Assembly (NCBI RefSeq): GCF_002243645.1
Contig: NZ_CP017704.1
Coordinates: forward strand, 124,001-188,000
Length of the DNA stretch: 64,000 nucleotides
Direction of reading: 5' to 3'
DNA from: Peribacillus simplex NBRC 15720 = DSM 1321
GTDB taxonomy: Bacteria; Bacillota; Bacilli; Bacillales; DSM-1321
Shown: in pieces, positions 35,831-44,716 of the stretch
Position numbering within the stretch: position 1 is the first letter of the stretch
Layout of the letters: the number at the start of each line of letters is the position of its first letter
Program-made: the position numbers and the translations under genes
Notes under the pieces: generated by a model
Told to the model about the DNA's origin: nothing
The model's input: the letters and a program-made list of their open reading frames with translations, nothing else
Database searches by the model: none

Positions 35831-36594
35831 CCAATGCTCAATCCTTCAACTGGGCTGCTTGCTATCGCGTAATCATTTTTTTCGATTCTTCCTGCTTCAT
35901 ACCCTAATCGACCTGCCTCAATGGCAAGTTTCATTGCTTTCGCCATTTTGACGGGGTCTTTTGCTCCGGAAACAGCAGTGTTAAGCAATACGCCATCCGC
36001 CCCTAATTCCATGGCGATTGCCGCATCAGAGGGCGTTCCAATCCCTGCATCAACAATTACTGGAACCTCTGATTGTTCCATGATGAATCGTAAGTTCAGT
36101 GGGTTTATAATGCCTTGACCAGAGCCAATTGGTGAAGCTCCAGGCATTATTGCATGGCACCCCACTTCTTCCAGGCGTTTAGCGAGCAACACATCATCCG
36201 AAGTATAGGGTAATACGGTGAATCCCAGTTTCACTAATTCTTCAGCAGCTTTCAATGTTTCAATCGGATCAGGCAGCAGTGTTTTTTGACAGCCAATGAC
36301 TTCTACCTTAATCATGTCACATAAGCCAGATGCCTTTGCAAGATGGGCTATGCGCACTGCTTCTTTGGCTGTTTTAGCTCCTGCTGTATTGGGAAGGAGT
36401 GTGTATTTTTTCAAATCAAGCTTTTCTAAAAAATTGGGCTGACTGGCTTCAAAAATGTTCATTCTCCGGACCGCAAATGTTAATATTTCCGTCTCCGAAA
36501 CCTCCACTGATTGCTTTTGAACATCGAAGTTTGGATATTTTCCAGTACCTAATAATAATCTTGAAGAAAATTCATAAGAACCAATCTTTAACAT
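35827..36594 (-). CDS. thiG: thiazole synthase ThiG
   Basis: A 255-residue TIM-barrel enzyme that builds the thiazole phosphate from DXP, dehydroglycine and ThiS thiocarboxylate. Schiff-base Lys is in [10 protein letters not shown] near residue 97; other marks are [26 protein letters not shown] and [14 protein letters not shown]. Directly follows thiS. Confidence 0.95.
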   Translation of the reverse strand: MLKIGSYEFSSRLLLGTGKYPNFDVQKQSVEVSETEILTFAVRRMNIFEASQPNFLEKLDLKKYTLLPNTAGAKTAKEAVRIAHLAKASGLCDMIKVEVIGCQKTLLPDPIETLKAAEELVKLGFTVLPYTSDDVLLAKRLEEVGCHAIMPGASPIGSGQGIINPLNLRFIMEQSEVPVIVDAGIGTPSDAAIAMELGADGVLLNTAVSGAKDPVKMAKAMKLAIEAGRLGYEAGRIEKNDYAIASSPVEGLSIG

Positions 36595-36595
36595 A

Positions 36596-36799
36596 TCATC
36601 CGCCTCCTACAAAATGTACAATCTCTACCTTGTCTCCATTTGACAAAAGTGTTTCACTTAGACTTTCTTTTGCTAATATTTCATCATTCAATTCAACAAT
36701 CACTACTTTTTGATGTAAATTAAAGTGTTGCAAAAGCCCTGTAACTGTTGATTCATCAGCAGGAATCCGTATTTTTTCCCCGTTAATAATCAATTCCAA
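36596..36799 (-). CDS. thiS: sulfur carrier protein ThiS
   Basis: A 67-residue ubiquitin-like protein ending in the required FVGGG tail. Start choice: TTG at 36799 lies eight bases after GGAGGT and gives the usual ThiS length; an in-frame ATG at 36814 inside the thiO stop region adds five residues. The longer open frame upstream belongs to thiO in another phase. Confidence 0.9.
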   Translation of the reverse strand: MELIINGEKIRIPADESTVTGLLQHFNLHQKVVIVELNDEILAKESLSETLLSNGDKVEIVHFVGGG

Positions 36800-36813
36800 T
36801 TCATCCACCTCCA

Positions 36814-37938
36814 TTAAGAAAAAAGGGTATGTATCGAACGATCCAATCGAAAAGCGGACCATTCGGGATCTGTCTTCCTTTCTACAATATCCGCTATAAG
36901 TACACCTGTAATTGGTGAAAGCAGGATACCATTCCTGAAGTGCCCCGTTGCAACGAAAAGTCCTTTGCATGCTGGATGTTCACCAAAGTACGGCAAGCCG
37001 TCCCCAGTTTGGGGGCGTATACCTGCCCATGTCTTTTCCAATTCGGTTCCTTTAATCGCCGGTAGCAATTGCGTTGCCTTTTCTATTAACGTAGAAATCC
37101 CGTCAAGACTTACCTTTTGATCGAAAGTGTTCGCTTTAACCGTTGCCCCGACAATGATTCTTCCGCCAACTTTGGGCACAAGATAGCAGCCATGTGAGAA
37201 GATTGTCTTTTCAAGCAATGGACGATCGGTCAGGACGGAAAAGCACTCTCCCTTTACAGGATAACTGTCGAGTTTCATCCCTGATTTTTCAAGGAGGAAA
37301 GCACTCCATGCCCCACCTGCTACGATGACATTTTCACTTGAAAATCCACCAATGTTCGTGACCACTCCCGTTATACATCCGTTTTCCGTAACTAAATCGG
37401 AGACATGAACAAATTCCTTTATATCTACACCAAGGGCAGCTGCAGATTCAGTAAAAGCGAGCGAAAGCCTAGTGGCTGAAACTTGTCCATCCTTCGGAAT
37501 GAACATGGCTCCCATAATCTCATCCGATAGAAGCGGTTCCGTTTTCCTTATTTCGGAAGTGGATAGCCATTCAGCCTCAAGTCCCGCATCTTGCTGGACT
37601 CTGATCTTGTTCTTCAGCTCGGCTACCTGATCATTCGTTAGCGCCACCTTAAACATGCCCTTGTTCACTAATTCGATGTCTATTCCACTTATGTCTTTTA
37701 ATTCTTCCGACAGTGCAGGAAACATCCCCCTGCTTCGGCTTGCCAATGTAAAAAGCGGGTTATCAGCATCTAACTCGGCTTGAGCCCCTAACATCCCGGC
37801 TGCAGCACTGGATGCTTTACTGGCAAGTCTATCTTTTTCCAACAAAAGGACCTTTTTACCTCGTTTGGCTAATTGAAAAGCAATGGATCCACCTATTACT
37901 CCTCCCCCAACAATGATTGCATCATATATGGAATTCAT
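36814..37938 (-). CDS. thiO: glycine oxidase ThiO
   Basis: A 374-residue FAD enzyme that oxidises glycine to the imine used for thiazole synthesis under aerobic conditions. The dinucleotide loop is VGGGVIGGSIAFQLAKRG at residues 10-27; the C-terminal TGHFRNGILLSPITG closes the FAD site. ATG at 37938 follows AAAGGAGACATAAG; the frame extends upstream into tenI but without support. Confidence 0.93.
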   Translation of the reverse strand: MNSIYDAIIVGGGVIGGSIAFQLAKRGKKVLLLEKDRLASKASSAAAGMLGAQAELDADNPLFTLASRSRGMFPALSEELKDISGIDIELVNKGMFKVALTNDQVAELKNKIRVQQDAGLEAEWLSTSEIRKTEPLLSDEIMGAMFIPKDGQVSATRLSLAFTESAAALGVDIKEFVHVSDLVTENGCITGVVTNIGGFSSENVIVAGGAWSAFLLEKSGMKLDSYPVKGECFSVLTDRPLLEKTIFSHGCYLVPKVGGRIIVGATVKANTFDQKVSLDGISTLIEKATQLLPAIKGTELEKTWAGIRPQTGDGLPYFGEHPACKGLFVATGHFRNGILLSPITGVLIADIVERKTDPEWSAFRLDRSIHTLFS

Positions 37939-37939
37939 C

Positions 37940-38551
37940 TTATGTCTCCTTTCCCAAAGACTTCGAATATTCTTTAACAGCTCTAATCGGATTTTCAGCT
38001 TCAAGCACACCTGACATGACGGCAATTCCACGTGCCCCCGCATCCAGCACGACTTGGCAATTGAAAGGTGTTATTCCGCCTATCGCAATTATCGGAAGAT
38101 TGACATTTCTTGTAATTGCATGAAGCTCCTCAACTCCCTTAGGAGGAAGGCCGATTTTTGAATCCGTTTCAAAAACATGTCCATAAATCGCGTAATTGGC
38201 TCCTTTGCTGAATGCGGTTTTCGCTTCATCCATGGAATGGATCGAACAGCCAACATTCATCCCTGGAAAAGCTCCTTTTACGACTCCCGCTTCTAAACTA
38301 TGAAAAGCCAATTGCACACCAAATACTTTGTGTACCCAGGCTACATCCACCCGGTCATTAATGATGATCTTAGAAAGCGGAATCTTTTTATCATGTAATA
38401 GGGTCACTGCTTGATAGAGTTCCGATGCACTCATATGCTTTTCCCTTAGATAAAAGAAATCAACATATTCCTGAATGTTTGAAGCAATTTCCACAAACTT
38501 TTCAATTGGCTGTTTCCCAGTAGAAATAATATGCAATTCATGTGCATTCAT
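37940..38551 (-). CDS. tenI: thiazole tautomerase TenI
   Basis: A 203-residue ThiE-like TIM barrel. IYGHVFETDSKIGLPP carries the catalytic His of the tautomerase and PIIAIGGITPFNC ends the barrel. TenI aromatises the ThiG product; it lacks real thiamin phosphate synthase activity in B. subtilis. Position between the transporter and thiO, as in tenA-tenI-thiO, favours TenI over ThiE. Confidence 0.88.
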   Translation of the reverse strand: MNAHELHIISTGKQPIEKFVEIASNIQEYVDFFYLREKHMSASELYQAVTLLHDKKIPLSKIIINDRVDVAWVHKVFGVQLAFHSLEAGVVKGAFPGMNVGCSIHSMDEAKTAFSKGANYAIYGHVFETDSKIGLPPKGVEELHAITRNVNLPIIAIGGITPFNCQVVLDAGARGIAVMSGVLEAENPIRAVKEYSKSLGKET

Positions 38552-38591
38552 ACTAAGAACCCCTAACTAGTAAAGTTACAATCTCATAAAA

Positions 38592-39368
38592 TCAAATAGA
38601 TACTAACGGGAATTGAATCGATAGATAAAAGCCGGCCAACAGCAGGATGATAAAATACAGAATGAAACCATGGTCCATTTTAGAAAAACCAAATTCATAA
38701 TAGTATGTTCGATCCCGAGTGTCTGTAAATCGCTTTGCCTCCATCGCAACCGCGATTCGGTGAGCACGTCTGATGCTTCCGGATAACAATGGGATGGAAT
38801 AGGCTTTCATTTTAAAATATACCGATCTTATCCCTTTTCCCCTTTCGAAACCGCGTACCTTCATCGCGTTTCGTATCGTTTGGAACTCCTCCATCATGAT
38901 GGGAATCAGCCTTAATGCCGCCATGAAACTATAGGCATATTTCGGTTTAAGCTTTACTTGCTGCATTAAGGAATAAAACAAGTTCACTGGTCTAGTCGTT
39001 AAGGAAAAAGTTAAACCAAGGGCCGCAAAGAACAAAGCTCGAAAGCCTACCAGTAATCCCCTCATGAAACTTTCCTCCGTAATCGATATTAGGCCCCACT
39101 CAAACCAAAGCGTCTCACCTTGCCCGAATAAAATCATTGCGGAAGAGGTCGATATAAAAATGAAGCAAAAGGGAATCGACAAAAGTAAGATGCGTTTTAT
39201 CGAATGCCCGGTAAAAAACAAAAATAAAAGTAATACGCCAATAGTGATATTCATCATATAATTCAGGTCATGAATGAATAACGCCACGATGCATAATACA
39301 ATCAGTACACCAAGTTTAAGGCTTGGATTAATTCTATGGAGCCATGTTTCTGCATTTGAAACATTCAT
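38592..39368 (-). CDS. ykoC: ECF transporter T component, YkoC type
   Basis: A 258-residue EcfT protein with about five spans and the cytoplasmic coupling motifs ALRLIPIMMEEFQTIRNAM KVRG-like and SGSIRRAHRIAVAMEAKRF (Ala-Arg-Gly/Ala-Arg type). It couples the ATPase to the S component YkoE. Spaced 16 bases after ykoD. Confidence 0.88.
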   Translation of the reverse strand: MNVSNAETWLHRINPSLKLGVLIVLCIVALFIHDLNYMMNITIGVLLLFLFFTGHSIKRILLLSIPFCFIFISTSSAMILFGQGETLWFEWGLISITEESFMRGLLVGFRALFFAALGLTFSLTTRPVNLFYSLMQQVKLKPKYAYSFMAALRLIPIMMEEFQTIRNAMKVRGFERGKGIRSVYFKMKAYSIPLLSGSIRRAHRIAVAMEAKRFTDTRDRTYYYEFGFSKMDHGFILYFIILLLAGFYLSIQFPLVSI

Positions 39369-39384
39369 CTACATGACACTCCTT

Positions 39385-40851
39385 TTATAGTGATAAAACT
39401 TTGGTCTCCAAAAATCCGGCTTGCTCGATGTTTTCATCACTTATTACGTTTCCGTCCTTAACCGTCCAGATCCTGGTTGCAAAGTTTTTTGAAATATGAT
39501 CGTCATGAGTTACCATGATCACTGTTATTCCGCGCCTTCGATATTCCTCAAACCATTCCAGTAATGCAAAGGTATTTTTCGAATCTTGGCCAAAGGTTGG
39601 CTCATCCAGGAGAATGATTTTTTTTTCTATTACGATTGAGGCGGCTACGCTTAAGCGACGCTTTTGACCCATTGATAATTGAAATGGATGTTTATCCCGA
39701 TGTGCCTCCAGGCGGAACACTTTAAGCAATGAGCGGACTCTTTCATCTATTTCTTGTTGCGGCCTTTTGTCAATTCGCAATGAATAAGCAATCTCTTCAT
39801 ATACAGTATTTGCAACGAACTGAAACTCAGGATTTTGAAAGACAAACGTCATATGATCCGTTGGATTTTTCACCCTTTTAATGGGGGTCCCCATTAATTC
39901 ATACTTACCATTCGTTTTTATGAACTGCATCAGTGCATGCAAAAGTGTACTCTTCCCCGCGCCATTTTCTCCCCTTATTACAATCCATTCCCCTGAATGG
40001 ACCTTCAGCTCTTCAACCTTGATTTTTTCCTCTTTATTCCGAAAACCGCTAAATCCTTGCACATGCATAAGGGGTAAACCATCTGTAAATTGGTGTTCCC
40101 GAATGGGTGCATTCTCATGTATATATTCATCCCAAACACCAGGGAACCAAATTCCATGTTCTTTCATTTCATTTTTATATAGTGAAAGAATGGTGTCTCT
40201 TGCACCATCAGCTATGATTTGACCTTCACCGTTAAAAAGCACGATTCGTTCAATGAATTCTAAAACATGGTCAATTTTATGCTCGACGATAATAACCGTT
40301 TTGTCTCGTCCGACTTCCTTCAACAAGTCCCAGATTGCTTTTGTCCCTTCCGGATCAAGCATGGCAGTTGGTTCATCTAAAAATAGTACTTCTGGTTCAA
40401 GGGCTAATACTGAAGCGATTGCTAGACGCTGTTTCATCCCGCCTGATAATGTTTCTATACTTGTATGACCTAGGTTCAATCCTACATTACGGATATGATT
40501 TTGGATCTTCTCTTTCATTTCTTCTTTAGGGACGGAAAGATTCTCAAGGACGAAGGCAATTTCCTCATCGGCAAATGGCATGCAAAACTGACTATCAGGG
40601 TCTTGAAAAACATATCCCCATGAAGAAGGGCATTTCAATTCCTCCGCTTTCATCGGGACTTCGAAGGAATTCGGAATCAATCCGCTTAACACTTGCAAAA
40701 GAGTGGACTTACCACATCCTGATGGTCCCAACAATAGCACTTTTTCTCCTTTATCAAACGATATGGATAGGTCCTTGAATATCAAAGATTCATCACCGGG
40801 AAATTTCATTCTTAACTTCTCAACAGAAACGATTCGCTCCATGGCCTTCAA
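39385..40851 (-). CDS. ykoD: ECF transporter duplicated ATPase, YkoD type
   Basis: A 488-residue protein with two ABC domains in tandem. The first has GPSGCGKST near residue 42, LSGGMKQRLAIA and VLFLDEPTAMLDP; the second GENGAGKST near 297, LSMGQKRRLSVA and IILLDEPTFGQD. It powers the hydroxymethylpyrimidine/thiamin-precursor importer YkoEDC. Confidence 0.92.
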   Translation of the reverse strand: MKAMERIVSVEKLRMKFPGDESLIFKDLSISFDKGEKVLLLGPSGCGKSTLLQVLSGLIPNSFEVPMKAEELKCPSSWGYVFQDPDSQFCMPFADEEIAFVLENLSVPKEEMKEKIQNHIRNVGLNLGHTSIETLSGGMKQRLAIASVLALEPEVLFLDEPTAMLDPEGTKAIWDLLKEVGRDKTVIIVEHKIDHVLEFIERIVLFNGEGQIIADGARDTILSLYKNEMKEHGIWFPGVWDEYIHENAPIREHQFTDGLPLMHVQGFSGFRNKEEKIKVEELKVHSGEWIVIRGENGAGKSTLLHALMQFIKTNGKYELMGTPIKRVKNPTDHMTFVFQNPEFQFVANTVYEEIAYSLRIDKRPQQEIDERVRSLLKVFRLEAHRDKHPFQLSMGQKRRLSVAASIVIEKKIILLDEPTFGQDSKNTFALLEWFEEYRRRGITVIMVTHDDHISKNFATRIWTVKDGNVISDENIEQAGFLETKVLSL

Positions 40852-40854
40852 CCT

Positions 40855-41439
40855 CTACTTTTGATCCAGTTCTGCATAATCTTTACTTGAAACCGGACGA
40901 ACAAGATTAGTTACTCCTGTTGCTTCCAGTACTTTAACTAAATAATAGGCAGTCACACCTGCAAAGAATATGGAACCCACAAACCTCGCTATCATGAATA
41001 ACGATAAATTCCAAAGAGAGAGAGCACCTATTTCCCCATAAGCAAAATCCATGATGACTGATGCCAGGCAGGAAGCTATCGCAGCTAAAACGGCCACCGA
41101 CAAATTGAATTTTTTATATTTGAACGCCATGAACACCAGTTCCGCGAACAAACCTTGGACCACCCCATATAACAATACGGTCAGCCCCCATGGTGAACCT
41201 AGAAAGAATTCTCCGGAAGCTGCAGCTATCTCTGCCAAAAGTGCCACACCTGGTTTCCGTAAAATTAAAAAGGCGACGGGGCCAGCTATAAACCACATTC
41301 CATAAATAAGTTGATCCAGATGTAATCCTAATGGTTTAACGGAATAATAAATCGAACCCCAAAGGATATAAACGATTCCAAATGCTACCGCAATCACGAT
41401 CGTGACTAATATATCCGTTAATTTCAATCCTTTTTTCAT
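40855..41439 (-). CDS. ykoE: ECF transporter S component for hydroxymethylpyrimidine, YkoE type
   Basis: A 194-residue integral membrane protein with about six spans (LTDILVTIVIAVAFGIVYIL; QLIYGMWFIAGPVAFLILRK; EFFLGSPWGLTVLLYGVVQG). YkoE binds a thiamin precursor, probably HMP. Located after tenA, whose product is HMP, under a TPP riboswitch. Confidence 0.9.
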   Translation of the reverse strand: MKKGLKLTDILVTIVIAVAFGIVYILWGSIYYSVKPLGLHLDQLIYGMWFIAGPVAFLILRKPGVALLAEIAAASGEFFLGSPWGLTVLLYGVVQGLFAELVFMAFKYKKFNLSVAVLAAIASCLASVIMDFAYGEIGALSLWNLSLFMIARFVGSIFFAGVTAYYLVKVLEATGVTNLVRPVSSKDYAELDQK

Positions 41440-41453
41440 TGTTTCATTCTCCT

Positions 41454-42137
41454 TTATACTTCTAGTGTTTCCTTATGCACAGGCCATGTCTCTAAACGAT
41501 AAGCCATTTCCCAAAATGAGTATTCATATTGGCTGCTAAGGATAAAATGCTCTTTCATTCTCTCCTTATCTTCGTCTGTTACTTTTTCAGCAATCTCATC
41601 AAGCCTCGCAATTTGTTCTTCCACCAAAGTGCGGAACCACTCTCCTCCGTAAGCCGCTATCCATTCTTGATAAATCGGCTCATCGGGTAAGCACCCTTGC
41701 AGCTTTTCACCTATTTCATAATAGAGCCAGTAACACGGCAAGATAGCTGCAATAACATCTCCTAAATGTCCCGAATAAGCCGCACGATACATATGGGAAG
41801 TATAGGCATAAGCGGTCGGGGCAGGTTTGAAATTTTCCCTTTCTTCTTTTGTGATGCCTAATCTCTCAGAAAAATTCTCATGAAGCTTCAACTCCGCTTC
41901 ATATGTTCCTTGTGCATGGCCGGCAAGCCTGCTTGTTGTATGTAAATCTGTAGCTTTGACTGCCCCTAAGGCTTGAACTCTAGCAAAATGAGATAAATAA
42001 TAGGCATCTTGCATGACATAAAAACGAAAACACTCCAATGGCAATGTGCCATCTCCTATACCTGCAACAAACGGGTGATTAAAACTAGCTTCCCAAATGT
42101 GATCAACTTCCTGACGAATTTCCTCTGAAAACTTCAT
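41454..42137 (-). CDS. tenA: aminopyrimidine aminohydrolase / thiaminase II TenA
   Basis: A 227-residue all-helical enzyme that converts aminomethyl-HMP from degraded thiamin to HMP. Opening MKFSEEIRQEVDHIW is TenA-like; catalytic Cys is in AAILPCYWLYYE and a conserved Glu in EYSFWEMAY. ATG at 42137 lies eight bases after GGAGGTA; the upstream in-frame TTG/ATG codons sit in or too near that site. First gene after the riboswitch. Confidence 0.93.
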   Translation of the reverse strand: MKFSEEIRQEVDHIWEASFNHPFVAGIGDGTLPLECFRFYVMQDAYYLSHFARVQALGAVKATDLHTTSRLAGHAQGTYEAELKLHENFSERLGITKEERENFKPAPTAYAYTSHMYRAAYSGHLGDVIAAILPCYWLYYEIGEKLQGCLPDEPIYQEWIAAYGGEWFRTLVEEQIARLDEIAEKVTDEDKERMKEHFILSSQYEYSFWEMAYRLETWPVHKETLEV

Positions 42138-42207
42138 GCCCATTACCTCCAAATTCTATTTTTCAATGAATGTTACGGAAAAAAACTTTTATCACCCCTT
42201 TTTTTGC

Positions 42208-42247
42208 AAACAAAAAACCACTTTCTTAAACGTAAAGAAAGTGGTTG
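42208..42247 (-). terminator. riboswitch-controlled terminator
   Basis: Stem AACCACTTTCTT / AAGAAAGTGGTT followed on the minus strand by TTTTTGTTTG, between the TPP aptamer and tenA; the expression platform of the riboswitch. Confidence 0.85.
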
Positions 42248-42285
42248 TACTTGAAATAATACAGAAACGTATTGTTCCAGACCCC

Positions 42286-42394
42286 ACTTCCCTACGCTGG
42301 TATAAACCAGATCAGGTTCTAAGGGTCTTAAAGTCTTACTCTAATCTCAGCTTCTGCGGCAAAATCAACTTTTACCTATAAAGCACCCCTAGTG
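42286..42394 (-). ncRNA. TPP (THI-box) riboswitch
   Basis: On the minus strand the conserved blocks occur in order: ACTAGGGGTGC, GCTGAGA, ACCCTTAGAACCTGATCTGG and ATACCAGCGTAGGGAAGT. It precedes a terminator and tenA, so thiamin pyrophosphate should switch off the whole nine-gene operon. Confidence 0.95.
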
Positions 42395-42535
42395 GTACAA
42401 ATTGTATATTAAATTTCATTTGCCTTTATATTAACACGATAAATCCAATTGTCAAACGTATTAGAAAAAGTTTTCGACCTAATGCTTTAGGTTTACTAGC
42501 CTTTCAATCTTGCATTACCACCTTACCATGATCGC

Positions 42536-42760
42536 TTAAACCATTGTTAATCCACCATTTACGGAAAGAGTTTGCCCCGTAATATACCCTGCATCTTCCG
42601 AAACGAAATAGGCAACAGCACTGGCAATATCCTCTGGTTGTGCTAGCCGGCGGAATGGAATCGCTTTTTCCAAGGCGCCTGCTATACCTTCATTATAAGA
42701 GCCTATTTCTTGAAATAGGGGCGTATCAGCAGGACCTGGCGCAATACAATTGATGTTTTG
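42536..42760 (-). pseudogene. C-terminal remnant of a short-chain dehydrogenase
   Basis: Only the last third of a FabG-like SDR remains: NCIAPGPADTPLF, then RRLAQPEDIASAVAYFVSED and GYITGQTLSVNGGL. The Rossmann loop and catalytic YxxxK are missing. It is joined to the MaoC remnant at about 42745-42765, as if a deletion removed the middle of two adjacent genes. Confidence 0.8.
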
Positions 42761-43001
42761 TAAAAGTATACAACGCACTACCAGGGAGTTTTTCACTGAT
42801 CACTTGAGTGATAAGGCCTTCCGTTAACAAACCAGGTACAATCGGCTTGCTGAAATTACTTTTCCATGCTTCTTTATTCACTTGATAAATCGGACTGTAA
42901 TCTTTTGTTAATTCATTACATAATTTTACGTCAGATTCATTAAATGTCCTTTGCATACTAGCAACCTGTCCGATGAACAAATCATTGATTGTTAAACTCA
43001 T
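42745..43001 (-). pseudogene. N-terminal remnant of a MaoC-family hydratase
   Basis: About 80 residues of a MaoC hot-dog domain (MSLTINDLFIGQ, TFNESDVKLC, KDYSPIYQ, PIVPGLLTEGLI, LPGSALYTF), then unrelated residues. The hydratase dyad position reads DYSPIY rather than D-NP-H. It still has AAGGAGCGGTGTT before ATG. Distinct in sequence from the MaoC genes at 12.3-13.2 kb. Confidence 0.75.
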
Positions 43002-43101
43002 AACACCGCTCCTTGTTTTTTTAGAATATTCAATTTTAATATATTACTAACTATACATAACTTTCCAATCAAATACTATAAAATGGGAGTTCATTAATTG
43101 T

Positions 43102-43248
43102 TTTACTAGTGAATTTAGCTGCTTTACTCGTGAGATCGGCCAGTTTACTCTCGAGTTTCGCCAGTTTACTAGTGAATTCAGCTGCTTTACTCGTGAGTTT
43201 AGCCGTTTTACTCGTGAATTCAGCATGTTTACTCGTGAATTCTTTTAT
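43102..43248. repeat. tandem array of seven 21-bp units
   Basis: Seven head-to-tail units of exactly 21 bases with consensus TTTACTCGTGAATTCAGC plus three variable bases, then a partial eighth. It fills the gap between the SDR/MaoC remnant and the terminator of the anthranilate operon. Units are multiples of three and open in one frame (FTREFS repeats) but no start or ribosome site precedes them. Confidence 0.85.
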
Positions 43249-43252
43249 TTAC

Positions 43253-43313
43253 TAAAAAATTGCCTATATGTCAGGGAATAGTCTGCATGACCGTCCGCTG
43301 ACATATAGGCAAT
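43253..43313 (-). terminator. terminator of the anthranilate operon
   Basis: Perfect 16-base stem ATTGCCTATATGTCAG / CTGACATATAGGCAAT followed on the minus strand by TTTTTTAG, just past the MFS gene. Confidence 0.85.
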
Positions 43314-43329
43314 CTACTAAAGAACAATA

Positions 43330-44691
43330 TTATACATTCGATGTTGCTTTTAGTTTTATTTTTTCCTCAATCTGTGGTTTATCATAGCTGCCATACCTCT
43401 CTTTCACAACGAGTAACGCCAAGGCAGCCATTATGCTCGGAACTGTGAAGGCCATGAATGCATTTTGTGGTGAATAGTTTGCAGCCAGCAATAATCCTAT
43501 TAATGTTGGGGCAACAATCGCTCCAATTCTACCAAAAGCCAAGGCCCAACCTATCCCGGTGGACCTTATCTCCCGCGGATAATACTCGGATATATACGTA
43601 TTGGCCAAATTCATCGTGCCAACTGTACAGGCACCTCCAAAAGCGATCAGAATATATAATGCTACGACATTTGAGGTCAATCCTAATATTACAAAACAGA
43701 CCGTACCTATGGCACAGAGGGATACAAGTACTCTTCTATGGCCTATTTTCCCAACTAAGTATCCTCCAATTATCGATCCGCCAATTTGTCCTATTCCCGA
43801 TATAAGATTGAAAGATAAACTGGATGAAAGGCCGTATCCGGACTGCTGCATGATTTTGGGTAACCATGTATTGAGTCCATATACCATAAGTAAGCAATTA
43901 AAGGCAGCTACCCAAAACGCAAATGTGCTAAGAGTACGCTTATTTTCAAAGAGTTTCTTGACTGGAAAGCCCTTTGCCCTTTCTTGGACTTTGGCAAACT
44001 CATAATCGTCCGACTCTTTATAGTCGCCGTCTGGATCAATGCGATTCAGAATTCCAGCAAGCTTTGCTCCTTGTTTTCGAATAACATAATAGGAAAGCGA
44101 TTCAGGAAATTGCTTCATGAAGAATGGCAGTGCCAGTAAGGGAAGCGCCCCTATCCAATACAAAACCCTCCAACTCATTTGTTCCATCACATACATTCCA
44201 ATTAATGAAGCAAGTATGCTTCCGATAGAATAACCACAGTACATCGTGGTCACAATGAGAACCTTATTCTTTTTGGGTGAGTATTCCGCCATTAAGGAGA
44301 TAACGTTTGGCATTAATCCTCCCATTCCCAAGGCTGCTATAAATCGCATAACCGAGAAAAAGGCAGGATTCGGGGCAAAACTTGAAAGTAATGTAAAAAC
44401 ACTGAATATACATATACAAATGGCAAGCACTTTTTTTCGCCCTATTTTATCCGCCAGAGGTGCAAAAATGAGGGCTCCTACCATCATTCCGAACAATGAA
44501 TAACTTGCTATTCCGCCAGCTTCGACTGGCGTCAAGTTCCATTCCTCCATCATCAGAGGCAAACCTACTCCGTACATGGCTATATCAAATCCATCGAAGG
44601 TAATTGCAAACAAACACCACATAAAGACCATTATATGAAAACGGCCAAATTTACTATTACCTACCACTTCCGAAGCATTAACTTCACGCAA
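43330..44691 (-). CDS. MFS aromatic acid:H+ symporter (AAHS family)
   Basis: A 453-residue, 12-span permease. MWCLFAITFDGFDIAMYGVG with the Asp pair in the first span, PLADKIGRKKVL between spans 2 and 3 and YYPREIRSTGIGWALAFGRIG in the second half are AAHS hallmarks (PcaK, BenK). Last gene of the anthranilate cluster, so anthranilate or 3-hydroxyanthranilate uptake is the likely role. Confidence 0.85.
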   Translation of the reverse strand: MREVNASEVVGNSKFGRFHIMVFMWCLFAITFDGFDIAMYGVGLPLMMEEWNLTPVEAGGIASYSLFGMMVGALIFAPLADKIGRKKVLAICICIFSVFTLLSSFAPNPAFFSVMRFIAALGMGGLMPNVISLMAEYSPKKNKVLIVTTMYCGYSIGSILASLIGMYVMEQMSWRVLYWIGALPLLALPFFMKQFPESLSYYVIRKQGAKLAGILNRIDPDGDYKESDDYEFAKVQERAKGFPVKKLFENKRTLSTFAFWVAAFNCLLMVYGLNTWLPKIMQQSGYGLSSSLSFNLISGIGQIGGSIIGGYLVGKIGHRRVLVSLCAIGTVCFVILGLTSNVVALYILIAFGGACTVGTMNLANTYISEYYPREIRSTGIGWALAFGRIGAIVAPTLIGLLLAANYSPQNAFMAFTVPSIMAALALLVVKERYGSYDKPQIEEKIKLKATSNV

Positions 44692-44716
44692 TTAATTCCC
44701 TCCTCTTTGCAATATT

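Noticed and set aside
43102-43248. CRISPR array or coding heptapeptide repeat
   Set aside because: Units are contiguous with no spacers, so it is not CRISPR. The frame reading FTREFS repeats has no start codon or ribosome site in phase.
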